A DNA stretch of 64,000 nt. Source: Brachycybe producta (Eukaryota > Arthropoda > Diplopoda > Playtdesmida > Andrognathidae). Each line of letters starts with the position of its first letter. Position 1 is the first letter of the stretch. Of the stretch, positions 33,346 through 45,570 are shown piece after piece. The stretch spans positions 1,780,001 through 1,844,000 of the forward strand of contig JAUPFP010000009.1 in the NCBI GenBank assembly GCA_036925085.1, written 5' to 3'. The position numbers and the translations under genes were made by a program. The notes beneath the pieces were generated by a model. The model saw nothing but the letters and a program-made list of their open reading frames with translations. It was not told where the DNA came from and did no database searches.

Positions 33346-34630
33346 GCTAAACTTATCAAGAATTAAACTGGCCACAAGATAAATAGAAAAACAAGAGCGA
33401 AACTAAACAAGAACAAAACTGCTACACAAAATACAACTCAACAACAACTAATCTGTTACAAGAGCTGAAGTGATGTACTAACAACAGTTAAACATTAAAA
33501 AGCCCCCCCCCCCCCCAAAAAAAAAAGCTCTTTTATCTTATAAGCGCGAAGCTGTTAATTTGCATGAAAAAACATTAAAAAAAATCATGTAGAAAACAAT
33601 TAAATTAGCATAAAATTTATACGGCTACCGGAAGTGAAATGACCTAACGTCTAATTAAGAACACATCGGGGGTGCCCCCCCCTACCATAAAAAACAACAA
33701 ACAACAAATAAAAACATCTAAAAAACAAACAAAGTGAAGATTCCGAAAATAAAAACACAATATGCTTTTTTTATTATTTCTTATTTCTTCAGACAAATTT
33801 TCAACATTCTGTTTCTTAAAAAGTTTATTTTAAATAATAAACTCCCTTCGAAACAGGTCGATGACATTCACTCCCATACCTCCACCCCCACCACCCCACA
33901 CACATCTTCCTCTCTCACCAAAACCCACCCACCCGCAAAATTTTAAACAATTATCCCAACTATCCCCAATTTTTCTTAAAGGGCATCTAGGCACTTTTTT
34001 TTTAGTTTATTTGGCTTGTCACCAACCCATCGATTGGCCCTGGAATTTATCAGTTTATTTGGATTGTTTTTCATATAAACTAAAAAACAACCCCCCCCCC
34101 CATCTTCCTTCAATTTCAACAAAAATACAGCCACATAAGTTAACAAACTCCTCCTTCTTCTCCCCTCCAGTCCAAACATACTACAGAGATAGAGATGCTC
34201 GCTAGCTTGCAGCAACCATTGCGCATGCGCACTTCGCTTTTTTTAAAAAAAAACTTCAAGTAAACTTTTTTCATCATCAACAACAACAAGAAATAAATAA
34301 ACAAAAAATAGAAATCTTTTATTAAATATATTTTAAATTTTAAAATTAGTTCTTCACTAGTGATGTGTGCGATAGTCAAAAATAAGCCATCGATAGCATT
34401 TTACACGACCGATGGATACTATCTCAATATATTGGAGCAGCATTCTTTCTATTCATTTTTTCTCATGTCCTAAAAGGGGCTCCATAAAAACGTCACAGTC
34501 AAGACTTGTTCAATTTTTAACTTTTACAGATTGCACATTTACTAGTCGCCTTGATAAATGATATTTTCTATAGGCAATCATAATTTTTGCATGCATTTTT
34601 CGCAAGCACTTTTTATTAAGCTCTGTTCTC
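33346..34630. other. Degenerate repeat edge, then AT-rich intron
   Basis: GAGCTAAACT-like remnants persist to about 33480, then there are C-runs (33505-33516, 33676-33682) and pyrimidine blocks. A family E-like end (TCATGTCCTAAAAGGGGCTC) lies at about 34463. No gene is recognised. Confidence 0.5.
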
Positions 34631-35282
34631 ATGCCTAGTTCTCACAACCTCCTTGTAGCTCGGGCTAAAATAGCCTTGGCTAAACGACTGTGTTCACATG
34701 TGAGCAGCTACATATGGGCTTCGTGACCTGCCTAAAGGTGGCGCTCACAACAGCATATTTATTTCATTTTTACAAATTTGGCACTGGCCATTATGTGTGG
34801 ACATTGTGCGTGTGTATAGCCTGCATAATGTATACAAAATTGGAGGGAAAATGGCTGATATTGTCCATACTAACAAAACTGAATTGCATGAGTCTTCATT
34901 GAACACACTAAATGCAACATATTTTAATTGTAGGTAGGTTGATGATTTAGTTTATGGAAATAAGTAATTATTGAAAAGATCAATTGATAATTTTAAATTG
35001 TTTTAATAAATTAACAAATAGATTGAAACATCTAACAATGGAAATAGAAAATGAATGACGCCATTTTCTATTCAGATTTATGACCACCAGGTGGCGTACA
35101 ATCAAGTTAACTTTGTTTTGCAATTCACACTAAATAATGTGTAGGCTACATATGGGTAACCAAGGCTACCTAACCAAAGCTAACATTTGACATTCACCAC
35201 CATCTAGTGTGTGTTTTCACAACCCTTATACATAGGCTAAGTCCTTAGCCTGAGCTACATGAAGGTTGTGAGAACTAGGCAT
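34631..35282 (+). mobile_element. MITE with ATGCCTAGTTCTCACAACC ends, left member of an inverted dimer
   Basis: 652 bp. Begins ATGCCTAGTTCTCACAACCT and TGTAGCTCGGGCTAA, and ends TTAGCCTGAGCTACATGAAG and GTTGTGAGAACTAGGCAT, which are inverted repeats of about 38 bp. Interior landmarks are CACATGTGAGCAGCTACATA and ACCACCAGGTGGCGTAC. Confidence 0.85.
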
Positions 35283-35283
35283 C

Positions 35284-35921
35284 ATGCCTAGTTCTCATAA
35301 GCTAAGGACTTAGCCTATGTATAAGGGTTGTGAAAACACACACTAGATGGTGGTCAATGTCAAATGTTAGCTTTGGTTAGGTAGCCTTGGTTACCCATAT
35401 GTAGCCTACACATTATTTAGTGTGAATGCAAAACAAAGTTACTTGATCATACACCACCTGGTGGTCATAAATCTGAATAGAAAATGGCGTCATTCATTTT
35501 CTATTTCCATTGTTAGATGCTTCAGTCTATTTGTTAATTTATTAAAATAATTTAAAATTATCAATTGATCTTTATTTAATAATTACTTATTTTCATAAAC
35601 TCTTAAATCATCAACCTACCTACAATTAAAATATGTTGCATTTAGAGTGTGTTTAATGAACTCATGCAATTCAGTTTTGTTAGTATGGACATTATCAGCT
35701 ATTTTCCCTCCAATTATGTATACATTATGTTGGCTATACACAGAACAATGTCCACTCATAATGGCCAGTGCCAAATTTGTAAAAATGAAATAAATATGCT
35801 GTAGTGAGCGCCACCTTTAGGCAGGTCACAAAGCCCATATGTAGCTGCTCACATGTGAACACAGTCGTTTAGCCAAGGCTATTTTAGCCCGAGCTACAAG
35901 AAGGTTGTGAGAACTAGGCAT
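35284..35921 (-). mobile_element. Same MITE, right member of the inverted dimer
   Basis: 638 bp, an inverted copy of 34631-35282, separated from it by a single base. It differs by scattered substitutions and small indels (for example CATAAGCTAAGG near its left end), so it is not an assembly mirror image. It ends GTTGTGAGAACTAGGCAT. Confidence 0.85.
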
Positions 35922-35953
35922 AACTGGCTCTTATTTAAGGCTAGCAAGACTCA

Positions 35954-36158
35954 ACAGGCATTTAGAAATCGGGACGAACTTCGGTTGGCTCCGCCCTTTT
36001 TATGACGAATGCAACTTCTAATTGGTTTGTTATGTAGTCTGACGTCACATGCTCCGCCCTATTCAACGTCGAACCACACAACAAACCAATTAGAAGTTGC
36101 CGGTCGTCATAAAAACGGCGGAGCCAACTGAAGTTCGTCCCGATTTCTAAATGCCTGT
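35954..36158. mobile_element. MITE family A, copy 4
   Basis: ACAGGCATTTAGAAATCGGG and CCCGATTTCTAAATGCCTGT. The termini share the variant CATTTAG with the copy at 45369-45570, suggesting a subfamily. Confidence 0.85.
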
Positions 36159-36182
36159 GCAATAAATTCGTACAATAAATTT

Positions 36183-36300
36183 ACAGGCGTTTCGATCCAG
36201 CACATACTATTCGTTTGCCCCGCCGCTTTATGAGCGTCAGACCAAACAGCAACCAATTAGAAAGTGAAATGGGCGGGGCATGTGACGTCTTACCAAATAA
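36183..36300. mobile_element. MITE family A subfamily, half copy
   Basis: ACAGGCGTTTCGATCCAGCA, then GTTTGCCCCGCC and GGGCGGGGCATGTGACGTC. The right half is missing. Confidence 0.65.
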
Positions 36301-36394
36301 TTTAAATACAAATCACAAGGTGTGTGTGTAAGCACTGTATCATCATCATTGCCATCATTCGTCACTGCAAGCCCCAAGTTGGTATGGCGACCAT

Positions 36395-36725
36395 CACCAA
36401 TTGACTAATAGTCGTATACACATTTTTTAACTCCATGTTAAACCTCATAGGACCAAAAACCCTCTCACAAAAGTTTGAAGAACTCTCGTTAAAAATTATT
36501 TAGAGCAATAACAAAAAAATCAGCACACGCTTTCATGTATTCGCTTCACGCCGATTGCTTTTTATTAACGTAACACGTGCAATTATTTTTCTATTAATTT
36601 CTATGTGACTTCAAACCTGGATAAAAACAATTCAAAAACCATTTTCACACCAAAAACGATCGCAGCGCCTACTTTCAGAGAAATTTTGAATTAAACACTG
36701 TATCTAGGCTCTTAAGAACACCGAC
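36395..36725. repeat. Right end of the TTAAGAGCCTAGAT element
   Basis: AACTCCATGTTAAACCTCAT, AACGATCGCAGCGCCTAC and ATCTAGGCTCTTAA match the right part of the element at 59223-60124. Confidence 0.75.
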
Positions 36726-37256
36726 CCTAGAAGCTGACAGTTTCTCCTAGGTGTTCAGAAATGCATCCATAGCATCACAGAAAAACGCACAAGTTGAAAA
36801 ACAAACTGAAAATAAACAGAACACACTAACACGTGACACCTCAAAACAGATGCCCCACATTTCAACATAACTATTTCTACCCTATAACCCTCTCAGACTC
36901 TCCAACCTCAAGTTACTCCAAATAAAAATAATCTATAAAATCCATCAATCATATAATTTGTGTAACTTGCCTCAATATTAAGGTGGCTGAATAGATCTAT
37001 CTTTTGTTTCCATTAGCCCAGATGGCGCCACTTAAGTCGGAGGGTATCACCCCCACCCAACTCCCCACCTGCGATTTTCAGAAAATTTATGTTTCGAGCG
37101 AACGTTTTTCAGGAGAAACAATGAGGAAAACAATTTTAAAAACGTTTTTGAAACTACAAACGTGATGATGGTATCTTTAAAAATTAAACTTTTTGCCGGC
37201 ACCCATAAAAGGGGCGTGGCAAGCAACTGTATCTTACTGTCTTTACTTGCCTGCTC
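36726..37256. other. Intron with family F and family A fragments
   Basis: AAGGTGGCTGAATAGATCTA (about 36980) is a family F end. ACCCATAAAAGGGGCGTGGC to TACTGTCTTTACTTGCCTG (37190-37252) is the right end of the 2507-type family A element. The arrangement repeats the family-A-inside-F nesting seen at 27.9 kb. Confidence 0.6.
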
Positions 37257-37648
37257 TGGTGACTGAACAACTTGTAAGTTTCACCCACCATTGCGAAAGC
37301 CTGGGAGTGCAAGCTTCCTCTACTATAAGCATACTGTACCTAATTATAGTACAACCTTTTTCCCACTAAAGTGGCGCTGCTGATGCCGCTTTCACCATTA
37401 TATCGAAACACTAGATTTTCACAGTTGCCGGTCCCGGAGAGAGAGAGAGTAATGGTCTAACCTTTATCGACATTCAAGTTAACTGTAATAAACTTAACTC
37501 CATATGTTGATGACATTTTTTTTTATTTCAAATTAACCAGCACGTGTTTCAATTTAAACCAAAAAATTTAAATTTGAAACATCTCTAGAAACTCCCCTCA
37601 ACCCCCAATAATAAATAATTTAAACTAACTCCTCCGTCGAGAGGTTAA
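37257..37648. other. Intronic stretch, no gene seen
   Basis: AT-rich with a short GA tract (37438-37449). Confidence 0.5.
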
Positions 37649-37934
37649 TACGGAGCCCTGTAAAGGACATGCTTTTTTTATTTTATCTGAAATTTCAAAC
37701 AAAATATCTGAAATTTCAATGATAATGGTTCATACTTTAGTTAGATATTTTGTTTGACATTTCAGATATTTTGTTTGACATTTCAGATATTTTTTTTGAA
37801 ATTTCAGATATTTTGTTTGAAATTTCAGATATTTTGTTTGAAATTTCAGATATTTTGTTTGAAATTTCAGATATTTTGTTTGAAATTTCAGATTTAAAAT
37901 AACAAAAAACTAATGTCCTTTATAGGGCTCCGTA
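37649..37934. mobile_element. MITE family E, copy 2
   Basis: TACGGAGCCCTGTAAAGGAC and GTCCTTTATAGGGCTCCGTA are near-perfect inverted ends. The interior is a tandem array of about seven TTTCAGATATTTTGTTTGAAA-type units of 24 bp, with one inverted portion. Confidence 0.82.
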
Positions 37935-38587
37935 GATTGAACCTCCATAAATTTACTTAAAAAAAAAAAGTTTATCAAAAAAGTTCCAGAAATAGCCAAA
38001 TATAAATTTGCAACACTTCAACAAGTATAAAATTCTATAATCAGAAACATTAAGACAAGAAAAAGTAGAACAACCAACACTTACAAATATAGTGTATATC
38101 AACACCAAAAAAAAAAATGGCCGCAAAATTAGTTTTAAAACTTTCTATTTTAAAATAGAAAGAGTCGAAGTTTTACTTTCACTTCTTTAAACACAAATAC
38201 CGAAATGAAGAAAGAAACTTGTTCCTTCCTTATTTATTTTTTCTCTCTTTCTATTAAAGCTTATTAGAATTATTTTTTTGTAAAATAAAATGCAAGGTGT
38301 GATGACATCATAATCACGCTCTATAAATGAGCAACACGCACAACATTTAAGATTATTAGATATTTCATGATAATTACAAGCTAAAAGGGATATTAAATAT
38401 ATGGCTCAAGGTCAGGCTGGTGTGGTGTGGTGTGGTGTGGTGTGGTGTGGTGTGGTGTGGTGTGGTCCTGGCCGGGTTGTCTTCAAATGGAATTTCTACT
38501 TCAAAGTGATATAAGAGAGCTCTTCTCTCTCTTTCTCTCTCTCCCTCTCAGGAGAATTTTCTCCTCTTCGGATAATTCAGTTTAAAA
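37935..38587. repeat. Intron with a (GGTGT)n microsatellite
   Basis: GGTGTGGTGTGGTGTGG runs from about 38418 to 38465. A (TC)n tract lies at 38520-38550. No gene. Confidence 0.7.
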
Positions 38588-39275
38588 TTAAAGGCGGAGG
38601 TTACATCGCAAAATTACTTTGAAAAATCTCCGCAAAGAGCGCTAGCATCGCTTTTCTATGGCGTCCATAGACCCAATGTAATTTTTCACAGTGCAATGTG
38701 CACGTTAAATATATGTTGATCGAGTGATAGAATGACAAAAAATACGTGCGGTTCTATTTTTCAAAAGTATTTCAAAATCGCGAATTTCTAACTCTTATAT
38801 TAAACTTCATTGAGTACGCCTAAATAAGGAAAAAACATCCATTAAAATGTTGGTAAAAATACATTAAAATAATTTTAAAAAACCACAATTAAACCACAGC
38901 GAAGCCAACACATTGGCGCACGTGCTGTAATGTTTTCTGTTTTTTTTTTAAAATTATTTTTACGTATTTTACGAGCATTTTAATGGATGTTTTTGCTTAC
39001 AAGCACGTACTCAATGGAGTTTAACATAAGAGTTAGAAATTCGCGTTTTTGAAATAGTTTTTAAAAATAGAACCACACTTACCAATTTTTTGTCATTCTA
39101 TCACTCGATCAGCATATATTTGAGGTGCACATTGCACTTTGAACCATCAAAATTGGACAACTTTAAATATGAAAAATAAACATATTGCCGCGACTGTCTA
39201 TGAGCTCAATAGAAAAACGATGCTAGCGCTCTTTGTGGAGATTTTTCGAAGTAATTTTGCGATGTAGCCTCTCAA
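38588..39275. mobile_element. Family C foldback, copy 5
   Basis: TTAAAGGCGGAGGTTACATC at the left and GATGTAGCCTCTCAAG at the right. A family F left end (GGTGGCTGAATAGATATTTA) starts directly at its right edge. Confidence 0.85.
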
Positions 39276-39483
39276 GGTGGCTGAATAGATATTTATTTTG
39301 CTTTTGCCTCTCCTGCTATTCACGCTTATTAACATTTATAGTCATACCAATGTTAATAGTAAATGATTTTAACATTTCTAAAGACTTTTAACAATGTTAA
39401 TCCCAAATGTTAAAAACAAATGTTGATTTGTAGGCAGATTTTTAATATTTGTTTAAAAAAAAAGCATTGCTAATAACTTAATA

Positions 39484-40575
39484 AGATAATGACAGATGAC
39501 CTTTCTTGGAAAAAAACACATTGATGGTGTTACCTGGAAAGTTCTACAAATGCTTCATTTTAGTCAAAGGACATTGGGCACCTGCCCAGCACAAGTTAAA
39601 ACTATTGCCTATCAAGCATTGGTTCCACCTCATCTTGAGTATTGCTGTAGTGTATGGAATCCTCACTGTCACACACTCATTCAGTAGAAATGGTTCAGCA
39701 TAAGGCAGCTAGGTTTGTATGTGGCAGGCACAAATTCACAGATATGCCACAGTCACACTAGGCTGGTTTCCCAGCTGCTGGCTGGTTGTAGCGCTCTAGC
39801 AGCATAGTCTGAACTGCTACTAGCAGCTGCTTTCTCCAGCGGGCCAGTGATTTTAACAGCAGCTGGTGAAGTTGGACATGTCCAACTTTAGCAGCAACCA
39901 GCTGGTCATGTGACTCCCTTCCTGCTGCTGCTATCTAGTGTGAACTTTTTGTTGCTAGTAGTGGCACTAGTGGTAGTTGAAACTCCATTGCTTGGGTTGG
40001 TTGTTGTTAGAGTTTGTGTTTTTGCAAGACGGTGATTGGATGACTTGCACTGCTAATACCAGCAGTGACTGGACAAGTGTGAACCCAAAGCAGCTGCTGC
40101 TTGCTGTTGATGCTAGTAGCCAGCAGCAACCAGCAGCTTGTAAACCAGCCTAGTGTGACTGCCACTATAGTGTCACTGAGATGGCATAGTTTGGCACATC
40201 ACAGGGCTGAGTTAAGTTTGAAATTGTTTGGAAAAATTACACGTGGTGATTGTCCTAAGCTGCAGTCCAGTGATATTCATGGGCAGGGCTGACCACTCTA
40301 AGAAAATTAGGGAGATTTTTGCTAGGACAGATTCATATTATTGGTCTTTTTTTCCTAGAGTTATAAGACAATGGAACTCTCTTCCTGAGGCAGTGGTGAA
40401 TGGGGATAATTTTGTTTTGTGGGATTGACATTTGCATATTCATTTTGTTTTTATATATGTGCATGTATATGTGCATGTATATGTGCTTGACAATGCTTAA
40501 TGCTGCATGTGGACTTTTATGTCCCTCTGCCATAGGCCTATTTGGCTGCTAGCAGAGTACTAATTGTAATAAATA
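39484..40575 (+). mobile_element. LINE 3' end (CR1/L2/Jockey group), split by a MITE
   Basis: The C-terminal part of a non-LTR reverse transcriptase: WKKHIDG-like start, GTCPAQVKTIAYQALVPPHL, EYCCSVWNPH, then after the insertion IVSLRWHSLAHHRAELSLKL, IREIFARTDSYYWSFFPRVI and RQWNSLPEAV. These are the usual C-terminal blocks of this LINE group. The 3' tail runs through CCTCTGCCATAGGCCTATTT to an AATAAATAATA end near 40575. It is 5' truncated, with several frame breaks, so it is inactive. Confidence 0.88.
39745..40165. mobile_element. TA-target MITE family B, copy 1, inside the LINE
   Basis: 421 bp. The ends CAGTCACACTAGGCTGGTTT and AAACCAGCCTAGTGTGACTG are inverted repeats preceded and followed by GCCAC. 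Removing it with one TA restores the LINE reading frame (KFTD then IVSLRW), so the target is TA. The interior is rich in CAGC/GCTG motifs and has no coding capacity. Six copies occur in the window. Confidence 0.92.
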
Positions 40576-40650
40576 ATACATGTTTTCAGCAAAGGTACAG
40601 CTATATCATAGTGTCATACATTCATTCCAGTCTCTAAGATTACATACTTA

Positions 40651-41082
40651 TGCTGCAGTCACACTAGGCTGGTTTCCCAGCTGCTGGTTGCTGCTGGCTG
40701 GTTGTAGAGCTCTAGCAGCATAGTCTGAACTGCTACTAGCAGTTGCTTTCTCCAGCGGGCTAGTGATTTTAACAGCGGCTGGTGAAGTTGGACATGTCCA
40801 ACTTTAGCAGCTACCATCTGGTCATGTGACTCCCTTCCTGCTGCTGCCATCTTTTGTGAACTTTTTGTTGCTAGTAGTGTCACTAGTGGTAGTTGAAACT
40901 CCACTGCTTGGGTTGGTTGCGGTTAGAGTTTGTGTTTTTGCAAGACAGTGATTGGATGACTTGCACTTGCTAGTACCAGCAGTGACTGGACAAGTGTGAA
41001 CCCAAAGCAGCTGCTGCTTGCTGTTGCTGCTAATAGCCAGCAGCAACCAGCGGCTTGTAAACCAGCCTAGTGACTGCCGCTT
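40651..41082. mobile_element. MITE family B, copy 2
   Basis: TGCTGCAGTCACACTAGGCT at the left and CCAGCCTAGTGACTGCCGC at the right, preceded by TA. Same orientation as copy 1 and about 90 percent similar by eye. Confidence 0.88.
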
Positions 41083-41339
41083 TAAAGTTAGCATCTAAAA
41101 AGGTGCTTTTAAGAAAAACTCACCTCACCAACCCCCCCCCCCCCCCCCCCCGCCAAATCAAAAAGAAACATTTAGATTCAGTGGACATCCATACCTTTAT
41201 ATATTTAAAATTATAATAGGTTAATAACAAGATAAATAAAATTATTTAATTGAAAGCCTTGGTTTCAACTCAAGGGCATTAAGAAAAATGATAATTACAA
41301 AACATCAAAAGAAATAATAAAAGACAACTCTTTCTGCCA
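41083..41339. other. Intron with a C-run
   Basis: A run of about 20 C lies at 41132-41151. The rest is AT-rich. Confidence 0.6.
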
Positions 41340-41394
<55 letters not shown>

Positions 41395-41900
41395 CCCGTT
41401 TCCTCTTTCTGTCTCTCTCTTCTCTTTCTGTCTCTCTTCTCTTTCTGTCTCTCCCCCCTTTCTGTCTCTCCCCCCTTTCTGTCTCTCTGTCTCTCTTTTT
41501 TCTGTCTCTTTTTCTGTCTCTCTTCTCTTTTTGTCTCTCTCTCTCTCTCTCTCTCTGTCTCTTCTCCTTTTCTCCCTCTCCCCTTTCTGTCTCTCTCTCT
41601 CTCTCTCTCTTTCTGTTTCTGTCTCTGTCTCTCTCTCTTCTCTTTCTCTTCTCTTTCTGTTTCTCTCTTCTCGTTCTGTTTCTTCTCGTTATGTTTCTCT
41701 CTCCATTTGTCTCTCTCTCTCTCTTCTCGTTCTGTTTCTCTCTACATTTGTCTCTCTCTCTCTTGTTCTGTTTCTCTCTCCATTTGTCTCTCTCTCTCTT
41801 GTTCTGTTTCTCTCTCCATTTGTCTCTCTCTCTTCTCGTTCTGTTTCATTCTCCATTTGTGTCTTTCTCCTTCTATAACTTTTTCTCCCTGTCTCTCACT
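41340..41900. repeat. (TC)n and TTTCTGTCTC compound microsatellite
   Basis: A pure (TC)n block at 41342-41392 is followed by imperfect TCTTTCTGTCTCTC units and about four 35-bp units of CTCTCCATTTGTCTCTCTCT with TTGTTCTGTTT. Open frames across it are artefacts. Confidence 0.95.
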
Positions 41901-42493
41901 ATTTCTCTCTCCCTTTATTTCTCCCACTCCATCTATTTCACCGAACCCTTTTCGCCCTCCATCATCTATCTACCTGAACACTAAAAATTGACATTACAAA
42001 TAATAAAAGACACGTCCTACCTTACACCTCAATTCCTTACGAAATAAAAAGAAGAAACTCAAAAAGACAAATTTAAAGAATTCCAAACACGACCATGAAA
42101 AATGTGTGTCTCGTCCACTCCCCTCCCCTCCCTTTCTCTTTCTCTTTCTAACCTTCCCCATCCCAACCTCCAACTAACCTCATCAGGGTCATAACGATCC
42201 GTCCCAAGTGCAAATGTATAAAATGAACTTGAAAACTATTATTCGGAAAAAATTCAAATTTTATTAGAAATCCGAATAGTCTGCAGTTACGATAAAAGTA
42301 TTTCTATCATGAATTTCTTATATCTTTTTTTTTTAAAAAAATAATATTTCTCAAACAAAAACGTCAAACGGCTTTATTGACAATAAACTACAATAAAAAG
42401 TTTATAAAATATACTATGATATCATCATAAAATATTGTTTTAGCATAAAACGGAAGACTTGTGCCATTAAATTTGCTAAGTAAAAAGTTACCT
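41901..42493. other. Intronic stretch, no gene seen
   Basis: AT-rich, no recognised element. Confidence 0.5.
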
Positions 42494-42714
42494 GTAGGCA
42501 TTTAGAAATCGGGACGACCACAAAAGTACCATAAAAAGGGCGGAGCCCGCCCTTTTTATGACGACCGGCAACTTCTAATTGGTTTGTAGCGTGGTTCGAC
42601 GTTGAAAAGGGCGGAGCATGTGAAGTCAGACTACATAACCAACCAATTAGAAGTTGCGTTCATCATAAAAAGGGCGGAGCCAACTTCTGTTTGTCCCGAT
42701 TTCTAATTGCCTGT
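42494..42714. mobile_element. MITE family A, copy 5
   Basis: GTAGGCATTTAGAAATCGGG and CCCGATTTCTAATTGCCTGT. It has a rearranged left part in which the AAAAAGGGCGGAGC block is followed at once by its inverse. Confidence 0.82.
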
Positions 42715-42728
42715 CACTGACGTATCTT

Positions 42729-43491
42729 TTAAGAAGCTATATCGCAAAATTACTTCGAAAAAACACCACAAAGAGCGCCAGCATCGTTTTTCTATTGCGC
42801 TCATATAGACCAGATGTTAAAGAAGAAACGTTCATTTTTAAAATACGTATTCGCGGCAACATGTTTATTTTTTATATTTAAAGTTGTTCAATATTAAGTT
42901 TTCAAAGTGCAAATGTACACCATAAATGTATGCTGATCGAGTGATAGAATGGCAAAAAATTGGTAAGTGCGGTTCTATTTTTAAAAACTATTTCAAAATC
43001 GCAAATTTCTAAATCTTGTGTTAAACTCATTGAGTACAAGGGGTAGCAAAAAAAAATCCATTGAAATGCTAGTAAAAAATACCACAGTGAAGCCAACACA
43101 TTGGCGCACGTGCTGAAGTTTTAAAATCATTTTTAGGTATTTTTACGAGCATTTTAATGGATGTTTTCTTCTTACGAGCGCGTACTCAATGGAGTTTAAC
43201 AAAAGAGTTAGAAAATCGCGATTTTGAAATAGTTTTTAAAAATAGAACCAGACTTACCAATTTTTTGTCATTCTATCACTCGATCAGCGTATATCTAAGG
43301 TGCACATTGCACTTTGAACTATCCAAATTGGACAACTTCAATATAAGAAAAATAAACATATTGCCGCCGCGACTGTGTATTTTAAAAATTAACGTTTTTC
43401 TATTAACATTGTGTCTATTACTTCGAAAAATCTCCGCTAGCGCTTTTTGCAGAGATTTTTCGAAGTAATTTTGCGATGTATAACTTCTTAA
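42729..43491. mobile_element. Family C foldback, copy 6
   Basis: TTAAGAAGCTATATCGCAAA at the left and GCGATGTATAACTTCTTAA at the right; TTAA at both edges. Confidence 0.86.
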
Positions 43492-43691
43492 AACAAACTG
43501 AAACTTTAAAGGAAAAAAACTTGAAAACGTAAAATAAGTCATTTTTAAATTGTTATAAAAAGGTTTTATATTTAAATTTTCATCCTCGCTTACTAAATAT
43601 TCTAGTTACTAAAACTGTAAAACATGAATTTTATATTAATGTTGTCCCAGAAGAAAAATAAATAAATATCCAGTCGTATATTATTATATAT

Positions 43692-44009
43692 TAGGGCTCG
43701 GTTTTTTATGCAATATCAAGCAAATGTTTCTCAATCTGTAGCCCAAAGAGCCAATTAATTCTGTAGTAACAATCCCTGTTTAGATCAAACCAACAATTAT
43801 GGTTTTTGCAATTAAAAACACACTGGTTAGAGGCTAGCACTCTAGTTGACTTAACTGATAGTCACCAGACATCTAGCCTCTAACCAGCCTTCTTGATTAA
43901 TAAAAGCCATAATTGCAGTTAATCTAATGACGATGATTACTTCACAATTGGCACTTGGGCCACAAATTTGGCTACATTTGCTTTATATTTCATAAAAATC
44001 CGAGCCTTA
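43692..44009. mobile_element. hAT-like MITE family D, copy 2
   Basis: TAGGGCTCGGTTTTTTATGC and CATAAAAATCCGAGCCTTA are the ends. Inner CTGGTTAGAGGCTAGCACTC and CATCTAGCCTCTAACCAGCC form a second inverted pair. Confidence 0.82.
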
Positions 44010-44389
44010 ATTTTATTTTGCAACTTTACTTGTGAACCCACAATTTGTGATTCCCTATGAAGTTCTGTAATTTTCCCTCAAAAGGGGGGGGAGGGTTAAC
44101 CTGAAGTAGTGGTAAGGGGAATTAGTAAGACTATATAATTCAAGAAAGAAACCTACAACTTTAACCCTCAAAACAGGGTTCCAACATCAAAAAAAATAAA
44201 TAATCTTGAATAGGATATGGGTTTGTTGGCACAATATATGCTCAGAAAGCTTTGAGCTGAATTTGAAACATTACTCTACAAGCAGTCAAGGAGGCCTGTG
44301 TCAGAGGAACAAAAGTCCAATTGCAGAAGCGCAATGCATTTTGCCATTGTCAAAACCCAAAAATATAAACCGAATAACAAAAGAAGTGA
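44010..44389. other. Intronic stretch, no gene seen
   Basis: No recognised gene or family. Confidence 0.45.
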
Positions 44390-44622
44390 AAATGACTAGC
44401 GTTAGCCCATTAGTATTAGCTGAGCACGTGCGTATTGCCATCTTATCGTTTCATATAGGAAAGTGATTGCAGATTTGCGTTAGCAGCGCCATCTATTGAT
44501 CACCAATGGAAACAATTGATGGTACTGCTAGCGTGCATCTACGATCGTTTTCCTATATAAAACAATAAGATGGTAATGCGCATGCGCTCTGCTAATGCTA
44601 ATGAGCTAACGCTAGTGTGAAA
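44390..44622. repeat. Hairpin element with ACTAGCGTTAGC ends
   Basis: ACTAGCGTTAGCCCATTAGT and ATGAGCTAACGCTAGTGTGA are inverted, as are TATTGCCATCTTATCGTTT and AAACAATAAGATGGTAATG. The centre is GCAGCGCCATCTATTGATCA-like. Confidence 0.65.
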
Positions 44623-45368
44623 ATGAAGTTTTAAAAAAAAGTTCAAGTTTTCCTTCTTGAATTTGAACCTAGATTGTTGTCAAAGGGGTTTTTAGGTGAC
44701 TGTGGGTGAGGAGGGTAGGGAGGTAATACAGTAAGGAATGTGGCCCTGCATTAAGTGAAGTACCTAAGGGAGGGAGGGGGTGTCCTCCACTTTATGGTGT
44801 AATAAATTGAAACCCTGGTGTCACTGCTATTGATTTTATCCTTGTTTCTTCAAGTCAGGATGCCGCCACCTCACTTACTTAAAAAAAAGGCTTCTTTTGA
44901 AAACTTTTTTTTTGGGGGGAGGGGGGTTCAGGCTGTTGTTACTATTCGAAAGCTAAACTACTAATCATGATCACTGATCTGTCTAGAATAACATCATTTT
45001 TATTATAGTATTAATATTATTGGACGACAACAAAACATCCGACTTTCCAGACAATACTACGGAGCTCCTTTTAGGACACGAATCAATTGTTTTTACTTTG
45101 CTTACACCAGTGGTCTCAAAGCTCGTTTGTAACCATGGGCCACTCACGCCTTTTTTTTTAGTTCAGTTCTCGGGTCAAACCTGCTTTACAAAACATGCCA
45201 AATTTTAGACCTAAGAAATCATGTTTTTGGCTGAGTTGCATTAATTTAGAAGATGTTCTATTTTTCTTAAATGATCACATCTACTAGAGCACTTTTTCAG
45301 GATCAGCATCATTCTTATGTCATCTACAAAGCTATATACGATGCGCACTACAGCATATTTAGCACACA
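44623..45368. other. Intronic stretch
   Basis: G-run near 44916-44927. A lone family E-like end (CTACGGAGCTCCTTTTAGGA) is at 45056. No gene. Confidence 0.5.
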
Positions 45369-45570
45369 CGCATTTAGAAATTGGGAAGAACATAAGTTGG
45401 CTCCTCCCTTTTTATGACGAACGCAACTTCTAATTGGTTGGTTATGTAGTCTGACGTCACATGCTCCGCCCTTTTCAACGTCGAACCACACAACAAACCA
45501 ATTAGAAGTTTCCGGTCATCATTAAAAGGGCGGAGCCAACTGAAGTTCTTCCCAATTTCTAAATGCCTGT
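45369..45570. mobile_element. MITE family A, copy 6
   Basis: GCATTTAGAAATTGGGAAGA and TTCCCAATTTCTAAATGCCT; closest to the copy at 35954. Confidence 0.83.

Noticed and set aside
41531-41991. Ser/Leu/Phe-rich open frames
   Set aside because: Translation of a TC-rich microsatellite.
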